Notes under the pieces: model-generated
Database searches by the model: none
What the model saw: only the letters and a program-made list of their open reading frames with translations
What the model was told of the DNA's origin: nothing
Made by a program: the position numbers and the translations under genes
Assembly (NCBI GenBank): GCA_002633025.1
Contig: NMRB01000110.1
Coordinates: forward strand, 605,435-669,434
Length of the DNA: 64,000 bases
Direction of reading: 5' to 3'
Source of the DNA: Notospermus geniculatus
Lineage: Eukaryota > Nemertea > Pilidiophora > Heteronemertea > Lineidae
In this document: positions 1-13,311 of the stretch, piece by piece
Numbering within the stretch: the stretch's first letter is position 1
Layout: each line of letters starts with the position of its first letter

Positions 1-1429
1 AATTGACACAAACAAGACGAATGGAGCAATCTCCGTCCCTGCAGCAATCCCTCAACCACTTTCTAACCCCTTGTGAATTTCCCATTGTGCAAGTAATTCC
101 ATCTGAATAAACGATTGCTAAGCCAAACTAAGATAAATGGGTGTCTCGAGGTAGTATTGAAATGTATACAACATCATGAACCTTCTTTTTAATGAACAGA
201 ATCTCATTTGTTTAGCTAGTATTGGTCGTTCGTGTGGGCTCAGTGCGTCAGTGCAGAATCATCGGATTTGACGGAGGGATAATTAAAGACACGACCTGCA
301 CAACTTACTCCGAAAGTGGGCAACATCGCAGACGATCCCACCTTCAACCAATCTGCAACTGTATCCCAATTGGTCTTTCCTGAAGAGTTCTGACAACTTC
401 TTTGTTCTACAAGCTATATCATTGGATATTACCAAACGCGTTATTACGTTGTAAACGGCAATGTTGACATTGATGTTGTGTCGGAAGTGTTTGGGTAGTA
501 GCCCTGCGGCCAGACGAACGTAATCGACTGTGGAATTGCCGATGTAATGAAATCAAAACGTCAGTGTCTTCTGTCACGCTATCAGATGAATGAAAAACGA
601 AACTTCTTGTTTGATGTAATTTTTCAGAGCGGTCAATCATACGCTTAGTTTACCATTCCGCTTTTTCCTTCGATGAGTAACATGAATAAAATCAGTGTTT
701 TCTTTCGCCGGACCCCAGACACATGCCAGCGTGCGATCAGGCATTTTCAGTGCTGCGAAATGAATTCCCAAGGGTTGGCACGGTTTTTCTGCCACTGCCA
801 CTGTCACCTTCGATATCTCGTATAGCCTCATTACGACAAGCCGCTGTTTCGATTAAGAGCGCGAGATGAGATTTTTCGTTGTGTTGTCGTCACCTTATGG
901 AACCCCTTCCATGCCTTCCGTGAAAATTTTAAATTGCGGTGACGGTGGAGTTGCGGTTTCTTGTCGGTTGCTTGTCCGTTGGGAAGTTGGTTGATATACT
1001 ATCAAAACTTTGTGGAAGATGTCACCATAAATTTGGGAGGAATGCTTAATAGGATTGGCTTCTTGTCAAATGCATTCTTAATCTTGTACATGGACTAATA
1101 TAAGAGCCGAGAACAAGACGTTAATTGATGTCATCCAAGGCTACAAGTACTGATGAAGATGAGAGCCGTCTCATTAGTATTCAAGTGGAGTAATAAATGT
1201 TTACCTTTTTCGGACGAAATCGGTCAATTTTGTCAATACATGTACGGNCTGAGATTTGTGGCGTGCATTCTGCCCGGGCATTCTGCAGATCGGCTGCGAG
1301 CGGCCCATCTGCAGAATGCACTTTTAGGCCTGCATGTAGGCCTAGGCCTATGCCCATGCATGCAACATGCCTCGCGGCTACCGATATTACCGACGGGTAG
1401 GGTCGGGTAGGGCGCCCGCCGGATTGGCG

Positions 1430-1483
1430 TTACAGTAGAAGAAATAGCCAGACGTCCTAACCGACTGCGCTATCCGGCCACTT
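1430..1483 (-). repeat. tRNA-derived SINE head (relic)
   Basis: Read on the minus strand from 1483, the sequence starts GGCCGGATAGCGCAGTCGG and continues with a tRNA-like D-loop. It contains the polymerase III A-box form TAGCGCAGTCGG. The second half of the D stem does not pair, and no B box (GGTTCRANNCC type) follows at tRNA spacing, so this is not a functional tRNA gene. A tRNA-derived SINE fragment is the best explanation. Its 3' limit is not defined. Confidence 0.45.
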
Positions 1484-2050
1484 ATGTCTAGCAGAATGTG
1501 CCTGAGAATAAAGGCCTACATGGCGATCTGGGAATTACATTGCATGCCGGGATAGCATGCTGCTTATCCACGTACGAAACCAAGATGGCGAAAGGGCGTT
1601 GTGTGTGCCGGTCGAAGCAGCATTGGAAAATGGATTTTACTGGAATTTTTTGGCATATGTCCCCCTAAATTTGTTAGGGTAGGTTTGATTATTTCCCGTT
1701 TTACGACTTCGTTCGATTTGTGAGGTTTTTTGGGGGGTTTGGGATGGCTGCAGGCTCTTTGTTTACCGACACTGCATGACCACGTAGGCCTAGGCCTGTA
1801 TGTATTGTTGACCATTCATTGTACTGACCGGTGCAGTTGCCACTATTGTATGCGGAGATCCTCGCCCTTCGGCTGCTCGCGGTTGAATGACAGCGCCATC
1901 TAGTCTAGGTCGGGGGAATATCGGGTGTGGAGGCGGTGTTTCAACACCGACTAGGGCGTTTGTATTTCACCTACCTGCCGCGCTGTGGCGTGGCAGGTAT
2001 TTTTTTGTCAACTTGCGCGGTGGTGTAATGAATCTAGTTCAGCTTTAAGC

Positions 2051-2193
2051 CGGTGACAGACTGGCACGTACGCGGCGCGTCCTGCAGGCGTTCCACCAAT
2101 CAGGTTCTTCGGGAGGTGTTTCGGTCCGTGTTACCGCCTCCCTGATTGGTTGAACGCTTCCCGACGCGCTGCTTACGCGCCAGTCTGTCACCG
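2051..2193. mobile_element. Palindromic MITE-like element
   Basis: The ends are inverted copies: the left arm begins CGGTGACAGACTGGC and the right arm ends GCCAGTCTGTCACCG. The pairing continues inward imperfectly through GC-rich sequence. There is no coding potential in about 143 bp. This is the form of a non-autonomous DNA transposon (MITE). I could not define a convincing target-site duplication, so the superfamily is unknown. Confidence 0.6.
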
Positions 2194-2212
2194 CCTTTAT
2201 AGTCCGGCGCAA

Positions 2213-2816
2213 CCTTCGCGCCAACGGAATGCGGAAATACGAAATCTGACAACAGCTTGCGGCTACCTATTTACGCCATCTACCCCCGCCTTACCAACGA
2301 CGATCGCCTGCACATGACTGGGCACTATTACAGTCTATTCGCAATTCACACATTCTACGGCCATTCTGCAGCGTTTACACACTAGCAAAGGACTCATGAG
2401 AGATACAGTAAACTCGAGTTTAAACCACCGGTTCATAAGCACACCCACAATCGAAATGGGAGTGAATAAAACATAACAACTATTATGCTGAATGGCTGGA
2501 ATTGCTTGTACGATCACAACCCCGTGATGGAATGAATAGTTGCTTAAGGCCTAGGGTGAAACTGACCCTACTTTGGTTGTGCTTATGAACATAATGAACC
2601 GGTGGTTTAAACTCGAGTTTACTGTATCATATCCTGCCTGTAATTTTCGTTTTTGCGTGTAAAAGTGGAGCAGAATATAATCAAAAATAGATAAGCGAGC
2701 GTTTTGGTATAATCGGTTATTCAAGAGTCGTGTGTTGCATAAGATTTGTGGTCAGCCTGTGGTTTGTGGTAAGCCTACTTCCGCATTCCTTTGCGTCGCG
2801 CGAAGGCTGCGCCAGA
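2213..2816. mobile_element. Nested inverted-repeat element
   Basis: Two GC-rich arms (about 2213-2243 and 2777-2816) are imperfect inverted copies, sharing GGCGCAACCTTCGCG-like and GGAATGCGGAA segments. Inside them sits a second, perfect 35-bp inverted repeat at 2402-2436 and 2594-2628, centred on AACTCGAGTTTAAACCACCG. A short inverted GTTCATAAGCAC piece overlaps it. The nesting suggests a MITE inserted into another palindromic element, or a compound foldback element. No transposase frame is present. Confidence 0.55.
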
Positions 2817-4819
2817 CTTTACCGCGACCGTACTGTCACGTCGTTGGACATGTTACCTGATGAACGTGACCTGCACCTTCGCAGTGGCCTCCTGGCGGCT
2901 GAGTCATAACTAACTACAGCTGTTCTGCCATCTACAGGAGATTGATAGAGTTAAATCGTAATTAAAACCGCTGTTTACTAATTAACCAGAGTAGCTAAGG
3001 GGCTGCAAAAAAAGTTATGGTTGTTTTCAATCGATAGCCAACCTTTGACCGTTTACCGCTCGTCAATAGATGGTCTGGTTTGTTCTGTAGCTCCTCAGTT
3101 GGAATTTCTATATAGTAGTGGTATGAGATCATCAGGGGCGGTCCTTGCGGGCGATAATGGTACTAGTGGGGCTTCGCCCATACGTTTCACAGTTCGCCTC
3201 AATTCGACCAGTCGACCCGCAAAGGTCCTTTTCTACGGCAGATTTATTTTGCGCGTGGGAAAATAATAGGCGATCGGGGCCCTCGACGAGGCTTCTCGAG
3301 TACCTCATTCGAGAAATCGGACACATCGCACAAAAGTGCGTTTATCGCGGAGGCCGTTCAAATTCAACCACATAAACCATACATTAGTATTTAGCTAAGA
3401 CATGAGCTTCCCATTGGTGTAATTTATTTTGGCATAATGCAAACGAGTGAAGAGAAATCATTTCAGAAATTTCGTCTTCCGCAGAGAACTGGAGGTCGTT
3501 TGGGAGCGAAGGTTGTCAGAACCATCGTCATAACTACATAGGCCTACATCTAAATACTTGCCTGCATAAAACCAGCAAAACTGAATGGATGAAGAAACTA
3601 TCTATCTCCAGTCTGTATTAATTTCATACTTGGGCATGGTATTCCAACTTTTTGTACCCAGATTGAACAGCAGTAGGTAACGATTCTCGCAGCCATGCTT
3701 GTCGTGCAGACCTGCGGATAACAGCCAGAGATTGTCGATGTATACCGAACTGCGCTATATCCGGGTCTCTCCAGCTGTTCGGTAGACCAGCTCCAGCTGT
3801 TCCCTCCAGGTGGCAGTAGTGCTCACCGGGGAGGGACCAGCCCCAGACGAAGTATTTTCGTAATCACATCCGGGTACCCGCACCCCGATTCTGGGCACGC
3901 ATACCCGGATGTAATTCATACACAGAGCTATTCGTTAAGTCAGATCATCGATTCAGCTCCTATATATGTCGCAGAAACGCTGATAACTAGAAATTGGCTT
4001 GTCAGCCAATTTGAAGACCGCCCTTGGGTATTAGAAGAGTAGAGAGCGGTCACAGACTACAGCATACAAGTACATGTAATAAGTTGTCAAATGCAAAGAA
4101 ATGTAGAGGGGTGCAGAAACAAAATACCAGTACATCCTGCACCCGGAGAACACGACCGCGTGTTCAGCATTTGCAAGTTTAAAATTAATACGCGGAAAAA
4201 GGAGTAAATAAAATGTCCATGTCGAGAATCTTATGCAAATTAGCAAATCCGACAGTACCTCTACCGGAAGTAACGAAAATGATGGTCCAACTACGTTCAT
4301 GACGTTTATTTTGCTATTTATCGACTGCCATGACCATTTTTTCGGCAGTTTTCGGTCAAAAATATTGCTTTTACTATGAAATAAAGACAATCTGTAGGCA
4401 TTATTCAGCCGAGGTTTGAGGCTGCAATAGTTGCGTTCGGATCGATGCGTCGTCTGCTACCACCAACTCGCAGTATACTACAAGCTTCGCTGGCAAAATC
4501 CCAGCGAAGCTAAAAAGTGACTTGAAAAACCTGAAATAGCGCATTTCCTGTTCACGATTTCGACAGCGTCGTGGGAGAGACTGTTGTCGAAAGGACAGCA
4601 GCGCCGCGCGAGTGGAGCGGCAAGAATTAGAACTAGTCTAGGTCCCAATGCGCCTGCTCATTAAATCTCCACACTACAGTTGCGTTTTGGATGATTTACC
4701 AAATTGCGCGAACACGATCAAGGCCTTGCAATAAATCCCAATAAATTCATAAAATTTTCGTACTGTTTGTGTACGAATGACCCCAAGAATCTATAGGGTT
4801 CTGCGTAATATGCTTCTTG

Positions 4820-4953
4820 ACAATTCCTGACACTTTGGCCGCGATACAGCTCGAATTTTTCGAGTTATCCCGACAGAACCACTAGATTGGATGGAGAGAT
4901 CGAGAGAAATTCAGTAAAAACAAGGAAGACCGCCCCCAGAATGGGGCGGTCTT
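4820..4953 (+). repeat. Dispersed repeat, copy 1
   Basis: This stretch shares an ordered set of words with 50683-50819: CAATTCCTGA, then GAGTTATCC, then AGATTGGATGG, then AGTAAAA, ending in a hairpin AAGACCGCC...GGCGGTCTT. The terminal hairpin may be a structural 3' end of an uncharacterised interspersed element. No coding capacity is visible. Confidence 0.55.
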
Positions 4954-5227
4954 AAAAATACAGAAAATTATTAAAATGTAAATAATATGTGTCATAAATC
5001 TCGATAAGACTAATTTGAGACATTGTTATTGCGGTTAGCTAAGAAATAATTATGGCGTATTTAATCGACGTCTGTGTGTGAGCGCCACCTGTGGTGAGAT
5101 GTTGGAACCCTTAGCATAACCAGAATGAATACGTTTGGGGCCAGACCCTGATCCAAGCGTAGGAAGCGGAGCGAGATCAGAGGCTGGCGGTGCGAGACTA
5201 GCTGTTCGGATCTCGAAGACGATCGAT

Positions 5228-5303
5228 TACCTGGTTCTATGGGTGTCCGATGTGGCGCTGACTGTCAGTCAGCGCCACCGTCGGAGCCCATGGAACCAGG
5301 TAG
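5228..5303. repeat. Short near-perfect hairpin
   Basis: The arms TACCTGGTTC(T)ATGGG and CCCATGGAACCAGGTA are complementary. The centre GTGGCGCTGACTG/CAGTCAGCGCCAC is also self-complementary, so about 76 bp can fold almost end to end. It is most likely a very short MITE or a foldback relic. A structured RNA is possible but nothing else supports it. Confidence 0.5.
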
Positions 5304-8300
5304 ACAATGGATAAAGCGAGGGAGATTTCTTGAAAATGTCGTGTGTTTCGGGGTGATTTTCAATCCGTCAGACATGCGTACATAAACCCATGCTTCGCAT
5401 GTACATTCTTCTATGTTAAAACAACCCGAACGACCTACGTAGAAGCTTCCAAATACTATTCCAAGAAGGTGTACGCACTATGAAGAACGCCTGTTTTCGA
5501 AAACACAAGGTTACCTTTCGATCGACAACTCGGTCAAAACTGAACCGATTTCGATGAAATTTTCGGCAATTTTCGCAGAGAAACTTCCATCAGCATGTAA
5601 ACATCACGCCACCTTCAAACGTCTGACTAATCGTGCGTAATTAGTGATTGTTTTATAGCGTCTGCTACGCCTACGTCATTGCCTCTCTTTCGTTCAGTAA
5701 TTTTGCAGTTAGTACCGCCAAATACCACGGCTGACACGTCGTGGCGCTGTTCATACCTTTGCGGGTCATCTGATTCGGAGGGCGTGGCGATTCACAACAC
5801 TCGCTAGTCAAGATGTTGAAGGGACCCTATACTAGAGACAGTGTGCTCTTCGGCTACTGTTAGTACAGCATCTGCATTACCGATCACGCTATAACCGAGA
5901 AACTATGAATTTGGGCGAAAATGTTGATATACAATGCATGGTAACCAGGTAAGTAGATGAAATAATCGATGCATCAGAAAATGTGAGTTGGATGATGTGT
6001 ATGATTGTTAAAAAAATTCGTGGAAGAACGAACACAATTGGGGAAAACATAAGGAGAAAACCATTCTTTAGTGAAAAACAGGTATGGTTGCTATGGCAAT
6101 GGATTTCTACTACTCCCTGGGTGCGATTTTGCGCAAATTCAAAATGCAATCTTAAAGGAATTAAATATAAAGGTTCAACTTACAAATTTAGAATTTTATA
6201 AAATATGGACACAGTATTCCTTTAAACTTCAACATATTTGCATTCTGACTCTTCCATGATACGCAAGACCATTCTGCACGTTCGCAGTTAAACCTTTATG
6301 TTTGATTCCTTTATGATGCTATTCAATATTACCAGAAATCGTTCTGATTACAAGAAACCGTCAAAAAAACTTTTGTTGCAATTTGTAGGGTTCGGCAATT
6401 TTTTTCGTATGTTGACCCGCCGACGTTAGCATTACCGGTATCTGAAAGTACATGTATTTGAGGACACATTACTGGAAAACTGGATTTCCACTGCTTGGGA
6501 AAAGCTTTGTCGTGTGAAAATATTCCGGGATCATCGACGGCGTACCGAATACAGGCCCACCCTACAGGGTTATGATGCCTCATCCAGGCTGAAGTCCATC
6601 ACCAATCGAAAGCGCAAATTAACGGGGTTTCCAGGTTTAAGGTGAAGGGATAGCTAAGCACAAAATAATACACGCAAAAAATTGAAAAATCTATATCTTT
6701 TTTATAACCTAAAGTAATCTATTGAACCAAGTTTATTACTTAAGTATAAACCCTGCTCCGTACATTCTGATATAAAATTGTGAATTTGGGTTTGCTCAAC
6801 GCACATTGTTTTCAAACCAGCTGAACCTTGGTTTGAAATTGAACATAACTAGACCTTTATTTGAAATTGAGCACAGGCACAGGCGTGGGATTGGCTGGAA
6901 GTGTTCTGTCAATAAAACGCACGTCAATACCTAGACTTCACCAACAATACCAAGGTCTGCCTGACAACCGAAGGTCCGCCCATCGAGCTCCAGATGACTT
7001 AAACGTACTATAATTAAGGTCTAAAAACGCCCCAATTCACATTACATGTATTTTGAATACTAGGTCAAGATTTCACTCGGATATCACCAAAATCTCTCTA
7101 TAGGCACCTGGAAGACTAAGTTTACTATCAATTACAAAGGTTACTTTATAAAAATCATCGAGCAACTAAGTGCAAAACAAAACCGAAAATCACAGAAAAA
7201 GCGGGCAATTGCACCCTAGACATGTTCGGTTGAAAGTGTACCTATGTTTACAAAGTTTTTCCAGGGTATTTTTTACTCAAACACGGATTGCAAGTAAAGT
7301 AAGTGTATGCATCCCACATACACATCACCGTCATATTCACACTTGCCTATAGTTCACGAACATACTACACTCCTCGCACAGTGTCTTCTCACTCATACCT
7401 GTCGTTCATAGACACTGCTTACAATAGCCAGATCCCCGCCGATTTACCACTAGAGGGCGTTTAGCGTAACTAACGGAATACATGAAACATTTTCTCATTG
7501 GTTCACTGTCAGCGTCCATGACAACCGTGGCAGACTGGTCACTCGTCGTAAAGCATTTTATATGGGACTGTTGCATTACGACGCAGCACGACTAGTCTAC
7601 AACAGCAATGGATGCCCCTCCCCCCGTGCATTGTTACAACAGAAGGCGCTCCTGCCTCGCACCAATTTGTTACGCTGTGCTCACAGGATTGTGGGAAAGC
7701 AAGATGGCGCCGGGTGATTGACAGCGAACTACTTGGCTTGGCTGATCATGTGATCCCTCGATCCCCGTAGTTACTAGGATCAAAATACCTACAAACCTCG
7801 CTTATTATGATAGTTGTTACTTGCCATACAATTATTCACAAAAAATCTGTAAATATTTTTGCATTAAACAAAGAATGTTAAGCCAGTCACTTGGGACTTA
7901 TTTTATTCCTACGCTGTGATGAGGTCGCGGACGTACACGTCGGCCAAATCTGGCCGATGTGATGCGTTCCACGGCNATCTTAATCCTCCACAAGATCAAA
8001 ACTCTCCTGTGAACGTCCTCTTGCTTTCCGAAACTTGACATCATGTGAGTGAGAATTGTATCGATTCATACCATTTTCTATCTCCTTATACATTATTTAT
8101 CTCGGTGGTAAATTATTGGACATTGTCGTTAATATCGGCATCGTCTCCTGTAATCTCTGTCATGGTCAACAACTAGGGATCCGAAAAAATCGGTCAAGTT
8201 GCTGGCCTAAATATATGCATTTTCCGATTTGTGTAGTGTTAGACCATGTAGACTGAGCAGTGGTATTGAGTTTCCGATAATTTCTTTCATATTCCCTAAT

Positions 8301-9045
8301 AATTTACATCTTGCTACAAATAACATCCAGTGGCATAAACTCGTGAAGAAAATTTCTTTTGATTTTGTAATTGGAGTGTTTAGCAATATAGTCTTTAGAA
8401 CTTGCAAAACAACTTGAGTCTCTCAAACGAAAAGCAAAGACACTGATCTTGACTTCGGATTCGAGAAAGTTGGATGTTGAATTTATCTGGAAAGAGACCT
8501 GGTCTGCGTGGATTTTGGTCGCAACAAACCTGTTGGAGACGTCTGTCTCGTTCATAACATCAGGTCGCAAATCGTGCACTTGATGGAATCGCCGATTTGC
8601 GTTTTCAAGATCATTCCATTTGGTTTGCAAGTGATGCGAACTGAATACTACACATAAACAGATTTTCAAGCCGAGTTATTCCGGTACACTACCGAATTTC
8701 TCGATCCATTATGGCCGAGTTTTCAATTTCATGTGTGACACTTGAGCCACATCTAATGCATGAAATTGCAATAACAGCGAGCGCTTCAACGACAATTAAA
8801 TTTGCCAACGTCCTGTCCAATCTCTCATGAATGGTGCTACACAATGAGATGTGTACAACGAGATCGTGACAAAAAAAACAAGCGACCGTAGTGCCGCAAC
8901 GGAACAGCAACGTTCAGAAGAAACTTTTCGCAGTTCATGGAGTGTAGCAGTTGAAATGCGTCGCCCGAAAAACGTTATTCCGAATTAGCACAAGTTGCAT
9001 TCTTCATGTTTCTCTAGATTCTGCTATAAAATGGACAGATTCATT

Positions 9046-9276
9046 GGGCCGATTTAATAGACGTTGGCTAAGCTAACCATTGGTTCCACCAAAAATAGAT
9101 AGGCATGCGAAAAGTGTACAACTAAATTTTCATCAAAACGCCCTGTTTGGATGGATTGTAAGCGCTATACAGAGCTTAGAAAACGGGGCTTTTTGGTGAA
9201 TTGTACATTTTTCGCACGCCTATCTATTTTTGGTGGAACCAACGGTTAGCTTAGCCAACGTCTATTAAATCGGCCC
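9046..9276. mobile_element. Long palindromic MITE with ATT flanks
   Basis: About 231 bp whose halves are inverted copies: it starts GGGCCGATTTAATAGACGTT and ends with the complement. Inner arms share TTGGTTCCACCAAAAATAGA. ATT lies directly outside both ends (9043-9045 and 9277-9279), a plausible 3-bp target duplication. No ORF of note is inside. The structure is that of a non-autonomous DNA transposon; a TNN-type 3-bp duplication would suit the PIF/Harbinger group, but this is inference. Confidence 0.65.
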
Positions 9277-9295
9277 ATTGGGTGTTAAGGTGTAG

Positions 9296-9736
9296 TCAAT
9301 TATAATTCTGGTAAAACTTTTCAAAAGAAATACAAAGCAACATCTCGTCGCCTTGCCTACAAAGGGAAAGTTCTGAAAAAAGCAAAAGGCGATTGGTTTG
9401 GAACTTTCGTTCCATAATATGTTGTATTTTCTCAACATTGGTAATGGCAATCGGTCGCCTTATAAATTTTTGGTAATGGCCAACGCTTTCTACCGAAGAT
9501 GCTATGGGTCTGCAGGAAAATGGAAATAAATGCATCGGATGTAATAGTCCGGTCGAATGGCAGGTCGTTTTATGATAGGCTATTGTGTTCTTCAGCTTTC
9601 TGTCGACGTTTTTCTTCTTCTCATGTCTTTTTCTCTTCGGCAAGCGTGATGTATAATACAGAAAGCGTCTATCTTGCGTATCAGCTGCAAAGTACTTTCC
9701 GTCTCTTGGGTAATCATGTGTCTCGAACTCTTTCAA
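9296..9736 (-). other. Unassigned ORF, 146 codons
   Basis: This minus-strand frame begins MKEFETHDYPRDGKYFAADT and is rich in charged residues for its first third, including a basic run near residues 33-49. I recognise no domain and see no clear splice sites that would make it an exon. It starts just outside the 9046-9276 MITE. It could be an exon of an unknown gene or chance. Low confidence. Confidence 0.15.
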
Positions 9737-11981
9737 CTGTCCGTGGACGTTAAACCGCGCATAACAGATGGTTACATTCTCTCATCTCTGTCTAACATTA
9801 CTCGTTGGCGACTTGCAAATTATTCGCTCCGCTGTATATAATTCCAAAGTGCAATCTCAGTTGCTTTTTCTATTGAACGGGCTATTGTGGTGTGTAACTT
9901 TCCCATGGGGTGTTGGGGAATTATCAGCAACGAACAAAGATCATGGATGCTTTCATCGTTATCTGCATGCTCGCTGACATCTCAGGATTTTGCCCAATAA
10001 TAGCGCCCCGATAACCGTCTGAGGAAGATTGTTCCCAGCTGAATTCGCCTGGCTCTCCGTCTGCAGTTTTTATCATCTTCTTCTTTCGTCAACTTTGCCT
10101 GCGTCTGAGTTCCTCCATTCTAAAATGTTCCCCTTCATATACTGCCAGCCAACCATTCTTAACATTTTGAGGTGATATGAAATACTGTGTTGGACAAAAA
10201 TCAATTTTGGTTTTGCTTGCAAGCCAATAATCGCACAGTATACGGTCAATGACAAGGTTTCTTCGACTATGCAACCCATTGGAATATCGTTTCATTACCA
10301 CCTACTTCGTCATACCCATACCAAATTATAATATAAATGAGTTTGTAGCAGTAACCTATGTTCAAAATAAGTTCCAGATAAACCCAGTATGTCGAGGGCC
10401 TGGTGGCAGACACCTTGAAGGACCTCAGACACACTTCAGCTGATGAAAATCAGATTTCTTTGCATCCAAGATATTTTAATGGAAAGTGTATTCTGCCCTG
10501 TAATCCAGACGGATTTGTTTACATTCAATCATATATGATCTTGTTATAATTCATTAATATTAGGCTGATGAAAATCGGTGAATGTTTTGCCGAGGTAAGT
10601 ATTTTTAAGTTGGCTGTCCCATTTCCACCCAGGGGTAAAGTTTCTCGACTTGGCTCATCGGGTTCTCAGAAACGTAATAAGTTACCATTCATCGTATGCG
10701 TTTCTTGCAGGTGCAGATAATCATAATTCTTCACCCATATTAAAATTGTCCGTCCATCATTCAAAAACACACATACGTAGTTGTCACAAACTTTAGAGTC
10801 ATTGAGTTGGCAGTTGTACACGATATTTTCTGCTATTTATATATTCATGCGCCTTACTTATTGAACAGTTTGTGCTAAATAGTTGGTATGGACTGACAGT
10901 GCGGTAGCCCTGAAGTCCCTGTACTTAGTAGACCAATTGGAGTTCATACCTTAAGTGAAACACGGATACCTGGTGATTTCCGATGAAGGCTTGACCAACT
11001 TTCCACTTGGTGCACACACTTTGCATGCTTTGTGCCCCTTCACCCATCAACGAATGCTTTAAGGTAAAATTCACAAATTTAAATCCAAGTAACGACTTAC
11101 CTTGTCAAGAACCCATCTCAATACAACCACTATTATGAAGATTCGGTAAGGTTAGATCCACGAGAAAATTCGTGACTGGCCCTGATGCCAGCGGTCCGGT
11201 GACTGAGCCAGGCAGTGTAATCGGCCGGCGTTGGAGTTCCTCGCTTCTGACGTAGCCTGAATCAATAACAACACTACACCAATGATACGTTGGTTGTTAG
11301 CTGTGGTTAGGGAAATCGGTAAACCCTGTTATGGCACTTCAGTACTTGTACTGTTGCACTTTTTTAGTTAACGCCATGAAAATGAAATAAATTGGTTTAT
11401 AAAATGGACGCGTTTGCAACGAGTGTGATTTCGTACTGATTATGTTGGCAATTTATGGCTCGAAGGAATTTGTATTCAGAGAATGCCGAACCAAAACGAG
11501 CTGGAATTTTGTGGACGTATTGCTTATCCATATATGATAACGGCCCAGGCATATGACTACGTTCTTAACCTGCTGTTGGGAACATGGAACATTGTTTTCT
11601 GTGACGGTTCTCCTTGTTACGAAAAAACGGCAGGAAAACGTCGCCCACCTCCACGCCCCCTCATGTATTCATGTGGTCCATGGTAATGTTCAGCAACTGC
11701 TTGTTGACGTCCACTGGTCTGGTAATATTAACATGTATATCACATCACCGGGTAAAGAATGTACCTCATTCTCAGGTCTCGAGGGTGGCACAAAGTGTCT
11801 GGGCTAAGTTTGTTCGATATTCGGTGAAACTATTCTGGTGGAAGGAACGATACTTCACAATGGGATTATGTTCCTTGCTCCTGTGGGCTGCTCGTTGACC
11901 TGGGTCGATCGCCCTTGTGAGCAATAAAACAATCTGTTACCGCTCAGCAGGGTCGCCAAAGGTGTCTGGCTGTGTTTCACC

Positions 11982-12068
11982 TGAGAAACTCAGACCATTC
12001 ACGGTCCCTACAGCTCCCTAAAGTGCGAGAGGAACATTTGCGTCGACCCTGACGATTCAGGATGGCTG
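11982..12068 (+). repeat. Dispersed repeat shared with 26514-26608
   Basis: The segment starts TGAGAAACTCAGACCATT and carries ordered matches (TCCCTA, AAGTGCGAG, GACCC, TTCAGGAT) to a stretch inside an arhgef17-like intron at 26514-26608, on the same strand. The match covers about 90 bp with small indels. Identity of the element is unknown. Confidence 0.5.
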
Positions 12069-13311
12069 TATTTGTCTTCCACTTTGCTTGGTCGTCCTTC
12101 GATGGCGAAAGTTTAGAGAAATCCTGCTTTCTTTAAGTGATAGCATGGACATGATTACGAACGAATGTCTTTTTTGGCAACCCATGGTAAATGTCACTGA
12201 CGAAGAAGCGGAGATACATTCGAATTTAAAACTCCAGTAATTGCTTAAATAATTAATGGCCGGAGCAAAATTGATGTGACTGTCTTATACCACGTGTATT
12301 TTTAATGCATGGCTCAATGTTCTGATCTCCCTCGGCTCAAGCACTATTAATGTGAGCGCATCATCTTTCATTGATAATGCAGCCCACGTCGACCGAAGAT
12401 TTATCCCAAGGCATTAAGATGATCTGGTTTCAAAAGGATTGATGTGGCTTTGCGGGGAGGTCTATGGCATTGTAATAAGATTCCTGACACGAAAATTTGT
12501 TACTTGTAGCTCTTTGCAATTGAGTATGCACTGCTGATGATTGCTTGGCATCAACCTTAACAGATGTTTACGAATGACCGGAAAGAATGACGGATGGGTT
12601 ACGGTATCCATTGCTGGAGACATTTTGTGAGTGCCCAGTGAAACTTTGGTTGTATGGAATTATGCCTTCCTCACTTCAAGCAGTTAATGTCGACTTGACT
12701 GCCACTCGGTATGATTGGCCCGTCACAGAGGTTCCATCGATCACAATCTAAGACGTGTCCCAATCCCTTTGGTATAAGTCTTCATTTACTTGGCCCACTT
12801 CACAGATCTGCGTGATGGAGTCTGATAAGCTCGGTAATACACTTTCAATTATTCTCTAATCCAAGGACATATTTCTCTCGCAATTACCGTACGGAAGTGA
12901 AGTAATGTGGGACTCGTGTCAAGGACTTCGCTCAGTTTCGTTCCACACTTTGCTTTCTTCGTATGTCACAAAGATATCTTTGGCTAAAGAGCTTGGTACG
13001 TTCATGTTGTTCTGGCCGAATGCCGAGAAAATGCAAGTGTTATAAGAAGACACAATCGTAAAGAATGTCAATTACACAAGGGGTCCTGCAGTCCATTAGG
13101 GGAAAGAAGGAATAGATGACTCGACTGCCTGACACGATATGACCATTTATTATCACATACTCGCTAAAAGACCTGCCCCAGGGTAGATTATAGTTGATGG
13201 GGGCAGCTTGTCGCGACAGCTATCAATTTTCTAGAAACCTGGACTACTGTGTTAAACACAGACACTCCGTATGGGAGCTTCTGATGAAGAGTAAACGAGA
13301 TAGCTTCTAAT

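Larger units (their letters stand above)
1..13311. other. Gene-poor interval with repeat relics
   Basis: I find no open reading frame here that shows a known domain or a convincing exon structure. The longest frames (about 120-146 codons near 4.0, 8.3 and 9.3 kb) have no recognisable motif. What can be supported are palindromic or inverted-repeat elements near 2.0-2.8, 5.2 and 9.0-9.3 kb, a tRNA-derived SINE head near 1.45 kb, and two short dispersed repeats, listed separately. Single ambiguous bases sit at 1248 and 7976. This may be intergenic DNA or the intron of a gene whose exons lie outside the window. Confidence 0.6.

Noticed and set aside
4031-4390. 119-codon minus-strand frame
   Set aside because: Low-complexity hydrophobic composition without domain, splice sites or conservation evidence.
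8304-8669. Retroelement-like 121-codon frame
   Set aside because: A faint resemblance to gag-type helices, but no zinc knuckle, protease or polymerase motif nearby and no LTRs.
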